33,660 nt of DNA from Zygnema cylindricum (lineage: Eukaryota > Streptophyta > Zygnematophyceae > Zygnematales > Zygnemataceae), in assembly GCA_037447655.1 (NCBI GenBank), contig JBBHKE010003202.1, forward strand, positions 1 through 33,660, given 5' to 3'. Below the pieces are notes generated by a model. That model saw nothing but the letters and a program-made list of their open reading frames with translations, was not told where the DNA came from and made no database searches. Made by a program: the position numbers and the translations under genes. Below, piece by piece: positions 1-10,004 of the stretch (the first letter of the stretch is position 1; the number at the start of each line of letters is the position of its first letter).

Positions 1-354
1 GTACACCTTTCTTGAACAATAGTTGATCGAAAACAATCACAATATTAAAAGTTGTTCAAAGTTGAATGGGTGTCGCCTATTTGATCATGAAAAGTATGTC
101 CTCCACCTGTCATGACTTCCCAAGTATTCTCGTATGCTCCTATAGCCAAAATTACAGATTTAGGTTGCATTTCTTCTTTAAGAACACTTTTTTTGGAAGA
201 TATCGCATTGTTTTCCCACCTAACCGAAAACTTTGCTACCAAAGTTTCACTTTCATAGGGCGCCTCAAGAGAGAGAGAGAGTGGTTGTACAAATCTTTTT
301 CTCCTTCTCTACGGACACCAAAGTGACCGTCACGATTTCCTTTCACGTTTCCAT
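1..354 (-). pseudogene. BTB/POZ gene fragment, inverted, broken
   Basis: On the minus strand this stretch aligns with about the first 112 codons of the BTB gene at 5477-6745. The start context, the codons for the V-T-V-T-L-V stretch, the A-Y-E-N block and the following G-G block are all recognisable. The start codon lies at 352-354 (minus strand), but the fourth codon is TGA and there are indels after the Thr/Leu/Ser-rich stretch, so it cannot encode the protein. A shorter frame (242-45) stays open across the A-Y-E-N region only because the damage lies upstream. The copy runs off the left edge, so its full length is unknown. It is the reverse orientation of the other two copies in the window. 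It could in principle be an exon of a rearranged gene, but the early stop argues against that. Confidence 0.7.
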
Positions 355-1752
355 TTCTTGAAAAAGGAACTACTTCTACAACACCGATTTCTTTCTTTCT
401 TTTGTCACAATTTCGTGTGGAGGAATTTCAAACTGAAAAAAAATAGTATGTTACAATCACTAGTTCAAACTATTACAAAATCTCCCTTTTTTTAATCCTT
501 GGGAGCTAAGAAAACAACTTGAACTTTCGTTACCAATGATCTAATAAATTTCTTTTATACCATTTGTTTTCCATTTTTCCTACATTATCAACAAATTATT
601 CTTCATTTTCTTGCCATGGTCCAGATTGAGGATCTTCTTGTGGTTAGAAATACGATTGGCGCACACGAGAAATTAGGGCAAAACTCCATTGAAAATTTGT
701 AAAGGAGAGCCCTTAGCTTTCGCAAAAGGTTATGGACCCGCGCGCGGATTTTAGAGACAATAAACTCGACCAATAGAATCTTGTTATTCGTTAGGACGCA
801 AAAAGCTCACAATATCTATAGAAGTGTTAAGACTAGAGGAAGGTTCACTTTATAAAATCACATTAGAATTTTGAATCTCCATACACGTGCAAAACAGTTT
901 AACTATTGGATCCAACTACACATGTATTTTTCCCGGCAAGGTATAAGTTGACGCCACATGGACATCAAACGGGTTCGGACAGGTGTACTGCAGTTTTGCA
1001 GTATTAAGGTCGGAGGAAACGTGACATCAGTCGTCAGCTCCAAATTTATCGGAGAAGTCAAAAAAACTGTATTTTCAGTTAACTAAAATAATGTACGGAA
1101 ACAGTAATAGGGGTTTTCTGGTTTATGGTTTGGGCATGTTTTAGGGCAAAAATGGCAAAATGAAGAGAACGTCTGTCCATTCATCCACAAATCCTGTACG
1201 GCATGAGTTGAATTCAGGCGTGCGAATTTTTTCGCTCGTGTCAATTTTAAAGAAATTTCGGCACGCGCAATCACTCTACCAACGGCGCATGAAGCACGGA
1301 ACATGATGTCGCCTGTCACACTGAATATATGATAGAAAATGAGATGATAGATGCGAGTTTCTGTTTGAGAGATTCTTTACCTCGCACAAAATACAGTACG
1401 ATTTATTTTTTGTGCGTAGTCATGTTAAAGATTGTCGCAAGATGTGGTATCAATCGAGGTGGACACATTTTTCCCGAAAAATTGTTTTACGACTAGTTGT
1501 TCAATACGCGCGTTTTTTTCCTTTTTTCCTGTTTCTACATATTGTATGTGACTTTTCAAAAAATTGCAAAAAAATGGCTACTGTAAACTGAAATTGAAAA
1601 TTTACGGCAACCTATCGACAAATTACGGTAACTGTGAAAAATTTTACGGTAGTTGACGAAAATACTCGATGCACGTATCCGTACTTTCTGTTTAATAAAC
1701 TGAACAGATATGTACGGAATTTATCGTCACGTCCACGGACATTTCAAAAAAG
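355..1752. other. Non-genic start of duplicated unit A
   Basis: I see no supportable gene here. From about 515 onward the sequence is homologous to unit B: 530-800 matches about 8185-8460, and 840-1700 matches about 10006-10740, including shared blocks such as CGCACACGAGAAATTAGGGC. Between them unit B carries an extra foldback element that is absent here. The tail (1560-1750) is rich in short TACGG-containing motifs that recur widely in the window. The ORFs in it are short and not conserved in the unit B copy. Confidence 0.6.
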
Positions 1753-2624
1753 TAGTGTTGTGTATCGGTAAAAAAATTATCGCGATAACACCGATACCGA
1801 TAGTTATCGGTTATCGAACGGTCAGCGGTCTCGATATATTTGTACTCTCTGTACTTTCTGTCCGGATGCTTTCTGTCCGATAAACTGAAAGGTAAATTTA
1901 CGAGAAATGTACGGTTTTTTACGGGAAATGTACGGAATTTTGACGAAAAAATACGTTGCACTTTGTAGTACTTTTTGGGCGGTTAACTGGGCATAAGTTT
2001 TACGGGAACATACAGAATTTTACCAATAAATTGATTATCATGGAACGGTAAAAAGACGGCGGACACAAAGTACAACGGATGCAAAATAACATTATGCGCG
2101 CCGCCGGAATTGAACGGACGAAATTCAATGAGAAATTACGAGCGGACAATCAGCGTGAGCGCCGGCATCTCGGAATGGCTTTTTTGGCGGCTTTTGCCAA
2201 AAAAGCCGGCGGATTGACACGTGGCAGGTTTCCAATGGATCCCAAAAAATAAAGGGACAGCCACAGCGTCGTATGTGAAAGGTACATCGTTTTAACTGGA
2301 TCCGTACAAAAGTCGTACACATCTTATGCATGCTACTGTACTTTCGGCTAGTACAAATGATCTGATTGGTAGGTACCTCAGGGGTTGTGAGTAGGGCGAG
2401 TCGGGGGAATAAGTCATACAGTTGAGTGTACATGCCGTACATTAATCCATACGGCTCTTTACAGTTATCGTTATCGGCATTATCGCCGATAAGTAGCCGA
2501 TATTATCGGCTACTTATCGGCGATAAGACCGATAGCGATATATCGTACCAATATATAGATTATCGGGTCCCCGAAAAAAGGCCCATATCGGCTATCGGCA
2601 AATCCTTACCGATACACAACACTA
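1753..2624. mobile_element. hAT-like non-autonomous element (TAGTGTTG family)
   Basis: Perfect 20-bp inverted repeats GTAGTGTTGTGTATCGGTAA occur at 1752-1771 and, in inverted form, at 2606-2625. Taking the element as TAG...CTA, the 8 bases on each side are CAAAAAAG (1745-1752) and CCAAAAAG (2625-2632). That is 7 of 8 identical, as expected for a decayed hAT 8-bp target duplication. The ends are rich in TATCG/CGATA motifs and the interior has no long ORF, so it is non-autonomous. Unit B lacks the terminal repeats, so it probably inserted after the duplication. The element at 25206-25574 has the same ends and layout. Confidence 0.7.
2481..2525. repeat. 22-bp perfect palindrome with 1-nt spacer
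   Basis: Positions 2481-2502 and 2504-2525 are exact reverse complements separated by one T at 2503, made of TATCGCCGATAAG-type motifs. It lies in the right subterminal part of the hAT-like element. It could extrude as a cruciform or form an RNA hairpin. Confidence 0.85.
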
Positions 2625-2632
2625 CCAAAAAG

Positions 2633-3985
2633 AGAAGCTGCAACGTCACACTATTGAGCGCCGTAAGTTCAAAATGTGTAAGGGTGTCTTCTTCAATTTT
2701 TTGAAAAGAAGCGGCCATAAATACTTCAATAGTTGAAAGCGAAAATTCAAGGAAGACGCCATTACCGACGCCACGGCAGTAGTTAGTAATGTGATTTTTT
2801 TTTCTTTTTTATTAATATGTTACGTCGTGCAATGTTGAATGATGAAAAATTTCATCTGCATATGGTCTGTGCTTTGTTTTTTTGAAGTTGCATGCTCTTG
2901 GAGAGGTAGAGAGAGAAGGCCATGGCTGCCTGAACGACAAAAAAACTTTATTGTGACAAAATTTAACTATGTGGTAGGAATTCCAGCACCTATGTATGTC
3001 ATGTATGTCACACAGTTCATGACTGATAATTTTGGCCTTAACCAATTGATATAGATGTTCCGATGCATTACCGATTTGTGATAATTATTTAAACATATGT
3101 TATTTTTTACCACTCATTTAACGGAAACCGTACAAACTACGGTACAACTTCAATTCAAATTTTTTTGACATGTACTGATTTGTACAAAAAAAAATCATTA
3201 ACGTTTTTTACGATTTTTTCAAATCGACCTCTCCAGTTTCTACATATTGTACGCGCGTTCGAATCGTGCGTAGAATACGTTTTGAACAACAAAACTTTTA
3301 CAAGGCCATACGATAAACTTTAGTACTTAGCAGGAATGTTGTCGATCACGTCGATCTACGGTTCAAAGACTATCCTATTAATTTAAACCTGCTTTCTGGA
3401 TATTATAAATTGGGTGCACAGTAACATAATTTGGAGTCAACAAACAGCGTCCGCCGCAATTTACGGACAAGGAACTGAACTAGACCAACGGGCAAAGCTG
3501 GCTTATGATTTGTTTTTACAAGATTGATTTCGACTCGTATTGAAAAGCGGACGTCCCGAAACTGTCAATATGACCTCAAATAGTGTTGAAATGAGAACGT
3601 ATTCTATACGATTCGATTTTCGGAAGTGTATAGGTCACTCGTACTTTACTTTATAATTCAAAATCCCCATGATTGACCTGTGCATTCTTAACCCTAAAAG
3701 CAGAACGACTAAAACACGTCCGACACATTCGAATCGTCAAATTTTCTATCGTTTTTAGTTCTGAATCTATGTCTTTTTTGTCATTAGCGTGACTGCATGA
3801 CTAATGATTGGAACGTCACACTGTTTTGGTGTGTTCTGGTGTTGTTGAAGCTCAAACTTTTCAAACTTTATTTCAAAAAGTGCGATGGAAAAATCCATCA
3901 AGGTACAAAGGGGTTCAAAAAGAAGAAGCTCCTACACCGCAGTACCTTTGAAAACTATTGGAAGCTCGCTATCAAAGTACGAAAG
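2633..3985. other. Non-genic stretch of unit A
   Basis: There is no supportable gene. Sequence from about 3110 onward matches unit B (10870-11690). About 2633-3100 has no clear counterpart in unit B and may be an unrecognised insertion; it includes a purine-rich GAGAGGTAGAGAGAGAAGG tract near 2899-2917. The ORFs at 2812-3054 on both strands overlap each other and resemble no family I know. Confidence 0.5.
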
Positions 3986-3989
3986 GTAC

Positions 3990-4440
3990 CAAAAAGTAGG
4001 AGTTTTTTGGTAGGCCTTTGGTAGGCCGCCTTTAGCGAAAGTTGTGTTACGGGCTTTCCATGTGATCTTCTTAGATCACTACTTTCATCAGCGACCGTCC
4101 GATCGTCCGAATCTGACGATAGTCCTATCGTAAGTTGTGTTATGGGCTTTTCATGTGATCTTCTTAGATCGTTACTTTCATCAATGACCGTCAGATCGTC
4201 TGAATCTGACGGTTTAGATAAAAAGTCGCTCAAAACTCACAGAAAAAGATTTTTTTGTCCGATTTTTTTTTCAAATTTAGACATGACGTTTAATTCTCTA
4301 TCGAACGATGTGCAACTCAACCCTGTAACTATTTTATTTCATTTTGCGGCCAATACAATATGGGTCTTAAGGCCATATTATATGTTTTGCATACAATAGG
4401 CATATTGTATGGGCGTACGTTCACCTACTTTTGAACTATG
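3990..4440. mobile_element. hAT-like MITE (CATAGTTC family), rearranged copy
   Basis: The right half (4355-4440) matches the well-defined element at 29789-30093, including the terminal CCTACTTTTGAACTATG. The left end is degenerate: AAAAAGTAGG is recognisable near 3990 but the first terminal bases are lost. An internal block of about 90 bp (about 4042-4127), starting GTTGTGTTACGGGC, is repeated directly at about 4134-4221. Unit B has an uninterrupted site near 11685-11700, which supports insertion into unit A after the duplication. I could not identify a clean target duplication. Confidence 0.6.
4042..4222. repeat. Two direct ~90-bp repeats
   Basis: Blocks at about 4042-4127 and 4134-4221 both run from GTTGTGTTA[C/T]GGGC through GTGATCTTCTTAGATC to GAATCTGACG with a few substitutions. 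The 29789-30093 relative has only one such block, so this is an internal duplication of the MITE. Confidence 0.75.
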
Positions 4441-5476
4441 GTCTGCATTCTGGCTTCCCTTGCCACGTGGCTTATTTCTGGATTGTGTGCTTAAGACCCT
4501 GTCTTATAATAAAAAACTTTGCATTATTTGGATTGGGATCACATTCGCCATGGACAGGCTTTGAATTGTCTTCACTACACTGACACTATGGGCCTGCCAC
4601 ATGGCAAGATAACAATTACCTTTATGCAGATTACATGGCAAGCTTTAACTTTGTCGTATTAGGCTTGGCCTACAATGTGGCAAGATTTTGAATCATCCGC
4701 ATTGCGCTTTGCCTGCATTAAGCCATTAAGGTTGTCCTTTACAGCGAGGTTTTTAATGACCTACAACCTTAAGCATTCCATTATTTTGCATTTCAACGTC
4801 TGCCACGTGGCAAGCTATTGGACTATCTATTACAATTGCCGAGGTGATGTGCTCCTATGTTTTCTCCATTAGCTTTTCTCCCTTCTACAAGTCTAGATTT
4901 CAATGTTTTCCAATCAGCCGGTTCTTGCAACAATGACAAATCATTTTTGTCGCAAAGTGAGAAAACTTTTGGGAAACTTAGAGTGAGAACGCTTTGCCTC
5001 GAGCTCTCCATCTTATCCATTCGAGGCTATAATTTTTGTGCATTCTGTATGCTTTTCGTACCTTTCGAGAACAAGGTTTGGTTATGAAAATCAAAGGCAA
5101 TCGACCAAAACAATGAGGAGAGCTTCGAAACCAAAAGTCGTTGTGTGAGTTTTTTGGTACCTTTTTTTTTTTTTTAGGAAGATGTTCAGTTTCCAAAGTA
5201 TGTGAAATCGTTAGGCTCACTACGATTCTTAGTAAGAAAGCTTCACCAGAAAAAAAAAGAGGAGAATCAAAGAAGAGAGCGAGAAATTTTAAGAAAACTG
5301 TCAACTGGAGAAGTAAGAGAGGAGGAACAAACAATTTCAACAGACATTAGATCTTTTGGTGACCACAATTTTAACAGCTTGAACTTACGGCTCGGCTTGA
5401 GGTTTCAGTCGCCTACATTGGAACAAAGTAAGACAAATAGAATCAGCTTTTTTCAAACGTTTCCTTTTCTGCGGAA
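4441..5476. other. 5' flank of the BTB gene
   Basis: This is the region upstream of the BTB start. From about 4520 it is conserved, with many substitutions, in unit B, split there by the copia insertion (11700-11824 and 21245-22057). Several ORFs overlap on both strands (for example 4978-5340 minus and 5202-5660 plus) but none keeps its frame in the unit B copy. The motif TGCCACRTGG (a G-box-like CACGTG core in some copies) recurs at 4462, 4594 and 4801. I could not assign a TATA box or transcription start with confidence. Confidence 0.4.
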
Positions 5477-6745
5477 ATGGAAGATCGTGAGGAGGTTGTC
5501 ACGGTCACTTTGGTGTCAGAAGAAAACGGGAAAGAGATTTGTACGGCCACTCTCTCTCTTGAGGATCTATATGAAAGCCGATTTTTGGCAGAAAATTTTC
5601 TGCACAGCTGGGAGAGGAAGGACCCATCTTTCAACAGTTTTGTTTGCCAGTTCGCAATAAAGACAGAACCTTTAGTTTCTTCGACAGCAGCGTACGAAAA
5701 TGTTTTAGAAATCATGGCAGGTGGTGAACATACCCATTTGGAAAAAATAGTCGACATCCAATCAACTTTGGATATTTTGATTGTTTCGCATCAGCTCTCA
5801 TACAAGAAAGGGGTAATTGCCTCGGTGCAATATTTGGAATCCGTTCCGTGGAGCAAAAGTGAAACACTTGAAATTACAAGTGTAATTAAACAAGTGAAAA
5901 TCGACGAGGGAGTGATAAGACCTGTTGTAAAGAGAATAACTCCTGTGGGGTCTTCTTGGATCCCTCTTTATTTTGAGGAACTTTTGGACAATTTAAAAGG
6001 CAAAGAAGAATTTGCTCTTGTTCATGCAGGTGCGTTATTGTTGAAAGTTGCAAAAAGAGATATGTTCCATTTTTTGTCTCTTATCGAAATTAGAACGGGG
6101 TTTTGTAGCATCCTCGATTTTGCGTTGAATACTTTTAATCGAGAAGTCGAGAATAAGGTCGTTGATTTGCGTCCACTGAAAAATTCATTATCGATTTTAC
6201 GCCTTAAAATTGTCTTTGGCGCACTCGATGTTGCTCTGGAACATTTTTCGTTTCAAGTGAACAATCTTCAACTCCGTCATATTGGCTCATTCCAATTGAA
6301 TAACTACATAAATTTTGTATATGAGCCTCCAAATGCTGAACTAGAGGACGTTGTGAAAATGGTGAACAAATTGTTGTTGAAGGGCCATCTTGTTTTGAAT
6401 TTGCGCCAAAGGATGGAGTGGTTACAACTTTGGCTGGAAATGCCCACTGGTGGTACACGAATTCGTACTCCCGAGGAAATTACAGATATAACAAAAATCA
6501 TCAAAACTCTACCATATGAGGAGCGCTCTAACTTTTTATGGAACCGACTGAATGGGAAGCAACAAAATTCTGAACTTCTGTTGTCATTTTTTAAGGAAGT
6601 TACCGCAGAAATCCAAAATTCTCCCAAAGTAAAGGATTTATCCGAGGCAGTAAAGCACCTTGGTACTCATGCCGGAAAAAGGCGGGAAAATCTCGAAGGA
6701 GGAAAAGATAAAAGGAGGAAACAGCCAACTATGAAAAAGACATAG
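5477..6745 (+). CDS. Plant-type BTB/POZ domain protein (At3g05675-like)
   Basis: This is a single open frame of 422 codons with G at -3 and G at +4 around the ATG. The same ATG is recognisable in both damaged copies (352-354 minus, 22058 plus), which supports this start. Residues about 7-140 resemble a divergent BTB/POZ fold. Y-L-E-S-V-P-W at 119-125 is the most telling motif; I know it from the plant BTB family of Arabidopsis At3g05675/At1g63850. Residues 150-390 are helical and Leu-rich, like the C-terminal part of that family. Residues 401-422 are Lys/Arg-rich and could act as a nuclear-localisation signal. Family members are thought to be substrate adaptors for CUL3 ubiquitin ligases; that role is inference here. 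The length fits the family (about 400-560 residues). AATAAA at 7086-7091 is a possible polyadenylation signal. The gene could be a young or lineage-specific copy, since two broken copies lie nearby. Confidence 0.65.
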   Translation: MEDREEVVTVTLVSEENGKEICTATLSLEDLYESRFLAENFLHSWERKDPSFNSFVCQFAIKTEPLVSSTAAYENVLEIMAGGEHTHLEKIVDIQSTLDILIVSHQLSYKKGVIASVQYLESVPWSKSETLEITSVIKQVKIDEGVIRPVVKRITPVGSSWIPLYFEELLDNLKGKEEFALVHAGALLLKVAKRDMFHFLSLIEIRTGFCSILDFALNTFNREVENKVVDLRPLKNSLSILRLKIVFGALDVALEHFSFQVNNLQLRHIGSFQLNNYINFVYEPPNAELEDVVKMVNKLLLKGHLVLNLRQRMEWLQLWLEMPTGGTRIRTPEEITDITKIIKTLPYEERSNFLWNRLNGKQQNSELLLSFFKEVTAEIQNSPKVKDLSEAVKHLGTHAGKRRENLEGGKDKRRKQPTMKKT

Positions 6746-7175
6746 AGGTTTGTTGTATATTTTGCAAACTTTTTAATTAGTGGCCCTATAGTTGTACGTA
6801 TAGAGAAGTTGTTGCAAGAAAAACAGGTTTGCAAGTTTGCAAAGTTTTTGTATCGCAATTTGCTGAGGGTTGCTGAGGGTTTTTGGTTGGTCGGTTTTTC
6901 ATATGTGTAAAATAAGAATAATAATAGACCAACAATGTTTCTGGTGAGTGACGAATGTTAACTGCAAAAAAGTTAATAGGAAACAGTTTGATCCTCTTTT
7001 CAAGATTAGGAAGAGAGAAATCAGAAAGGGAGACGAGAGAAACGGGTACACGAAAGGGTGAAGAAAGAACGTATATTGTAAATTCAATAAAATTTGTACT
7101 TTCACCTCTGCAAATTTGATGCTATATTTCAGTTTTCAAGAGATGAAAGTATTGAGTTTGACTTTTGGCATTTGA

Positions 7176-7385
7176 GAATTAACAAGAATCATTAAAACTT
7201 TACCATAAGAGGAACGCTGCAAATTTTTATGCAACCAAATGAACGGGGACTGCAAAAATTCTAGAAGACAGTTGCCACCTTTTGAAGAAGTTAAAAAATT
7301 CAAAAAAAAAAGAAGGAAAAATAAAATCAGAAGTTCAAAGTTCATCTGAAGTAAGGGAGATTTGTCCAAGGCATAAAGCACTTTT
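7176..7385 (+). pseudogene. BTB C-terminal fragment, degenerate
   Basis: This matches the BTB coding sequence from about codon 337 (I-T-K-I-I-K-T-L-P-Y) to about codon 395 (A-V-K-H-L). It has a poly-A expansion near 7300 and several frame changes. It has no start codon and sits downstream of the intact gene, so it is a dead partial duplicate, perhaps transcribed as 3' UTR. Confidence 0.65.
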
Positions 7386-7535
7386 GTTAATGGAAAAATC
7401 CAGAAACCTTTTGAAGAAGTTAAAAAATTAAAAAAAAAAGAAGGAAAAATAAAATCAGAAGTTTAAAGTTCATCTGAAGTAAGGGAGATTTGTCCAAGGC
7501 ATAAAGCACTTTTGTTAATGGAAAAATCCAGAAAA
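7282..7535. repeat. Two direct ~127-bp repeats
   Basis: The block beginning CTTTTGAAGAAGTTAAAAAA and ending AATGGAAAAATCCAGAAA occurs at about 7281-7406 and again at about 7408-7534, nearly identical. It is derived from the BTB C-terminal coding fragment. The near identity indicates a recent slippage or unequal exchange. Confidence 0.85.
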
Positions 7536-7990
7536 AGAAAAAGAGGAAAAATCTAAGTTTGGACAAGGCAGTAACGTTTTTTTGCAGAAAAGAAAATTTG
7601 TCAATTATGTCTTTATGGTTTTACAAATAGAGTTGTTGTTGCAAAAAAGGGGTTTTTGCTAGTTTTCCCGAAGTTGATGTACGCGTTCTGAAATTTTGAT
7701 TTTGTTTTTAAGTGGCGAGGGTTTTAGGTGACGAGTTTTGGATATGTTTTTTTTGTTTTTTTTGGGTGTGTTAGGAATGTTAACTGCAAACAAGGAAACA
7801 GTTTGAGCCTCGTCTCAAGATTGATAAAAGCGAGATCAGAAAGGGAGACAAGGGAAACACAGGTGACAGGACGGGTGGAGAAAAAGTATAGACTCTAAAT
7901 TTGATAAAATTTGTGCTTTCACCTTTGCAGATTCGCAGATTTGATGTTGTAATTCAGTTTTACGCGATATGAGAGTATTGAGTTTGACAT

Positions 7991-8487
7991 TTGGCATTTA
8001 AATAAATAACAGTTGACAAATGTGCCTCCATGTGCCTCCTCTGTCTGTTTTCTCGGGATTTTCTCGGGGTATCTCGTAATTAATTGCCTTTTTCATCTTA
8101 AGATTTTTTTATTTTTTTTAACAGTTTTCTGTTTCAGTTGCTTCATCAGTTGATTTTTCTGCCTCATTTGAAACTTTCAACACCGGTAATCTAATAAGTC
8201 TTTTTTTATTACCGTTTATTTTTCATTTTCCCTACATGATCGACAAATTATTCCCCATTGTCTTGTCACCACATTGAGGATCTTCTTGTGTTAAGAAATA
8301 TGATTAGCGCACACGAGAAATTAGGGCAAAACTCCATTGAAAAATTTGTAAAGGAGAGCCTTCTCTTTCGCAAAAAGATTAAGGACCCGCGAGCTCTTCT
8401 CAGCCCAGACGAAAAACTCGACAAATAGAATCTTGTTATTCGCTAGGACGCAAAAGGCTCCCCGTTTCTATTAAGCTTTAGGACTGA
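7991..8487. other. Junction region; start of unit B
   Basis: No gene is seen. About 7991-8165 is AT-rich spacer (polyT near 8106-8121). From about 8165 the sequence matches 515-800 of unit A, marking the start of the second segmental copy. Confidence 0.5.
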
Positions 8488-8552
8488 GGGTGAAGTTCCA
8501 TCAAGCGAAAAGTGGCGTTTCTAACAGAAATCTGCGACTCTCCGTACCAGAT

Positions 8553-8656
8553 TGTACCGCCTATTTTGTTTTTATACGAAAACCAATATTACTGAGAATC
8601 TTGCTGTACCGCCTATTTTGTTTTTATACGAAAACCAATATTACTGAGAATCTTGC
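8553..8656. repeat. Exact 52-bp tandem duplication
   Basis: Positions 8553-8604 and 8605-8656 are identical, each starting TGTACCGCCTATTTTG and ending GAGAATCTTGC. It lies inside the left arm of the foldback element. Identity means it is very recent or kept by conversion. Confidence 0.95.
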
Positions 8657-9136
8657 AGATACTCTCCGGAGGTCTTGGAGGTAATACTGGTCGTCGGCGT
8701 CGGATGTTCATCTGCGATGAGTTCGCTTCAATTTTCTCTATTTGACTCAACCCACCCCAACGAGGTGGGTTGGCATACACAGAAAAAAAAAAATTGTGAC
8801 ACGGTGGACAATTAAGCTACGTGTCATGATGGAAACGAAAAATCTTAAGATTTCCACATGACACGCTATCTCCAAAATATAAACGAAATTAATAACGAAA
8901 TTTCGTAACATTCCCTCGTCACGCTATTTTCGATAACTTTTGTTCGTCACACTATTTTTGTCAAAGGACTTTCGTTATGTTCGAAAACTGAAACCCTAAA
9001 AAATGAGCTGGCGTCATCTGCAAAATGTATAAAAGTTTTGTCGTATGGTCACGAGTTTTGTCGTATGGTCACGTCGTACGTAGGTACATGGTACGCAAGT
9101 CAAGATTCGAAGTTAAGTTTGTCGGTGCTAGAAATC

Positions 9137-9194
9137 TGATAGATATTCAATATCGGATCGTAGCTTGATAGATATTGAATATCGGATCGTAGCT
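9137..9194. repeat. 29-bp tandem duplication
   Basis: Units 9137-9165 and 9166-9194 begin TGATAGATATT and end GATCGTAGCT, with one difference (C/G). A second short tandem pair (period 20, GTTTTGTCGTATGGTCAC) lies just upstream at about 9035-9073. Both are inside the central part of the foldback element. Confidence 0.85.
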
Positions 9195-10004
9195 TGCGTG
9201 GCGCCAGTCAGTTTAGAACACGTGGCTTACAGACTCTACGTGATGGAACTTCGACTCAGGGCATGGTTACCATCAGGAGGTCTGTAACAGTACGGTTTCT
9301 GTATTACAGAGGCCTCGATTACATCGCGTATCGTCTGTAAATAAGATTTTACATACGTGTTCTGATTTGAGTGGTTCCACGTAAGTCGACGATCAAATCT
9401 CTAAAATCGCAAAGATTTGGAAACCGACCACTTTCGTATGAAAATCCGTACTTGCGTATTTCGTACGTGTACTTCACAAGTGTACCGCGTCAATGTACCT
9501 CAGAGATCTCCTTCACTCTGCTGACTTTCAGGAAAAAATCGTAATTCTTTTTGGAAAAAATTTTACGGTCAACTTATCCGAAGGCACGTGACTTTGGGGG
9601 CGTGTGAAAATTTTCATTTTTCATTGACGCACGTGTCTATCGTCCAGGTGTAGCGAAATGACTGGTTCTGTAATGGTGAATCCACCTCCGCGAGGTGGTT
9701 TCACCAATACAGGCGGAGGTGGATTCACCAATACAGAGGCGCATGGAGCGATTGCTTCGCAGATGAAGACCAAAATGTAATCGAACGGTCGACGTATTCT
9801 CTTGGATACTTGGAGAATCGTAATCTTATTTTCTGTAATGTTTTTTTCAAGAAACTCACGAAAATATAGTACGGCATGGTACGGGAAAGTACAAAATTCT
9901 GTATTAAACCTCACTTTTCGTCTGATGTAATGATACCCTCAATCGACCCGGTCTGTAGAGTTGGCCGTACAATTACAGAAACGTATGATGGAACTTCACC
10001 CTGA

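Larger units (their letters stand above)
515..6745 (+). repeat. Segmental duplication, unit A
   Basis: This segment is collinear with about 8165-22455 (unit B). Matching blocks, in order: 530-800 with 8185-8460; 840-1320 with 10006-10460; 3290-3600 with 11120-11410; 3830-3990 with 11580-11690; 4520-4610 with 11700-11815; 4640-5880 with 21250-22450. The gaps between blocks are explained by insertions private to one unit. Unit A ends in an intact BTB gene. By eye the blocks are roughly 75-90% identical, so the duplication is not recent. Exact borders need alignment. Confidence 0.7.
6486..7990 (+). repeat. Tandem duplication of the BTB gene 3' end and flank
   Basis: About 6486-7165 (last ~85 codons plus ~420 bp downstream) is repeated, diverged, at about 7166-7990. 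Shared landmarks include ATCATYAAAACTYTACCATA with GAGGARCGC, AGTTCA/GTTAACTGCAAA, GATCAGAAAGGGAGAC-like blocks, and AAAATTTGTRCTTTCACCT (7088 and 7908). The second copy carries an extra internal 127-bp repeat. Confidence 0.7.
8488..10001. mobile_element. Foldback, PIF/Harbinger-like non-autonomous element
   Basis: The ends are GGGTGAAGTTCCATC (8488) and its exact inverse GATGGAACTTCACCC (to 10001), flanked by TGA on both sides within CTGAG. A 3-bp TNA duplication inside CTNAG and ends starting GGG are features of PIF/Harbinger (Tourist) elements. Inverted similarity continues inward (CGAAAAGTG near 8507 against CACTTTTCG near 9923), giving long imperfect arms. An apex-like inverted motif CCACCTCCGCGAGGTGG lies near 9682-9698. 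Unit A has the empty site near 830-845. There is no transposase ORF. The element at 28118-28533 has related ends. The superfamily call is inference from ends and TSD only. Confidence 0.6.

Noticed and set aside
4978-5340. 120-codon minus-strand ORF and the overlapping 152-codon plus-strand ORF at 5202-5660
   Set aside because: They overlap each other and the BTB start, and neither frame survives in the unit B copy (about 21640-22060).
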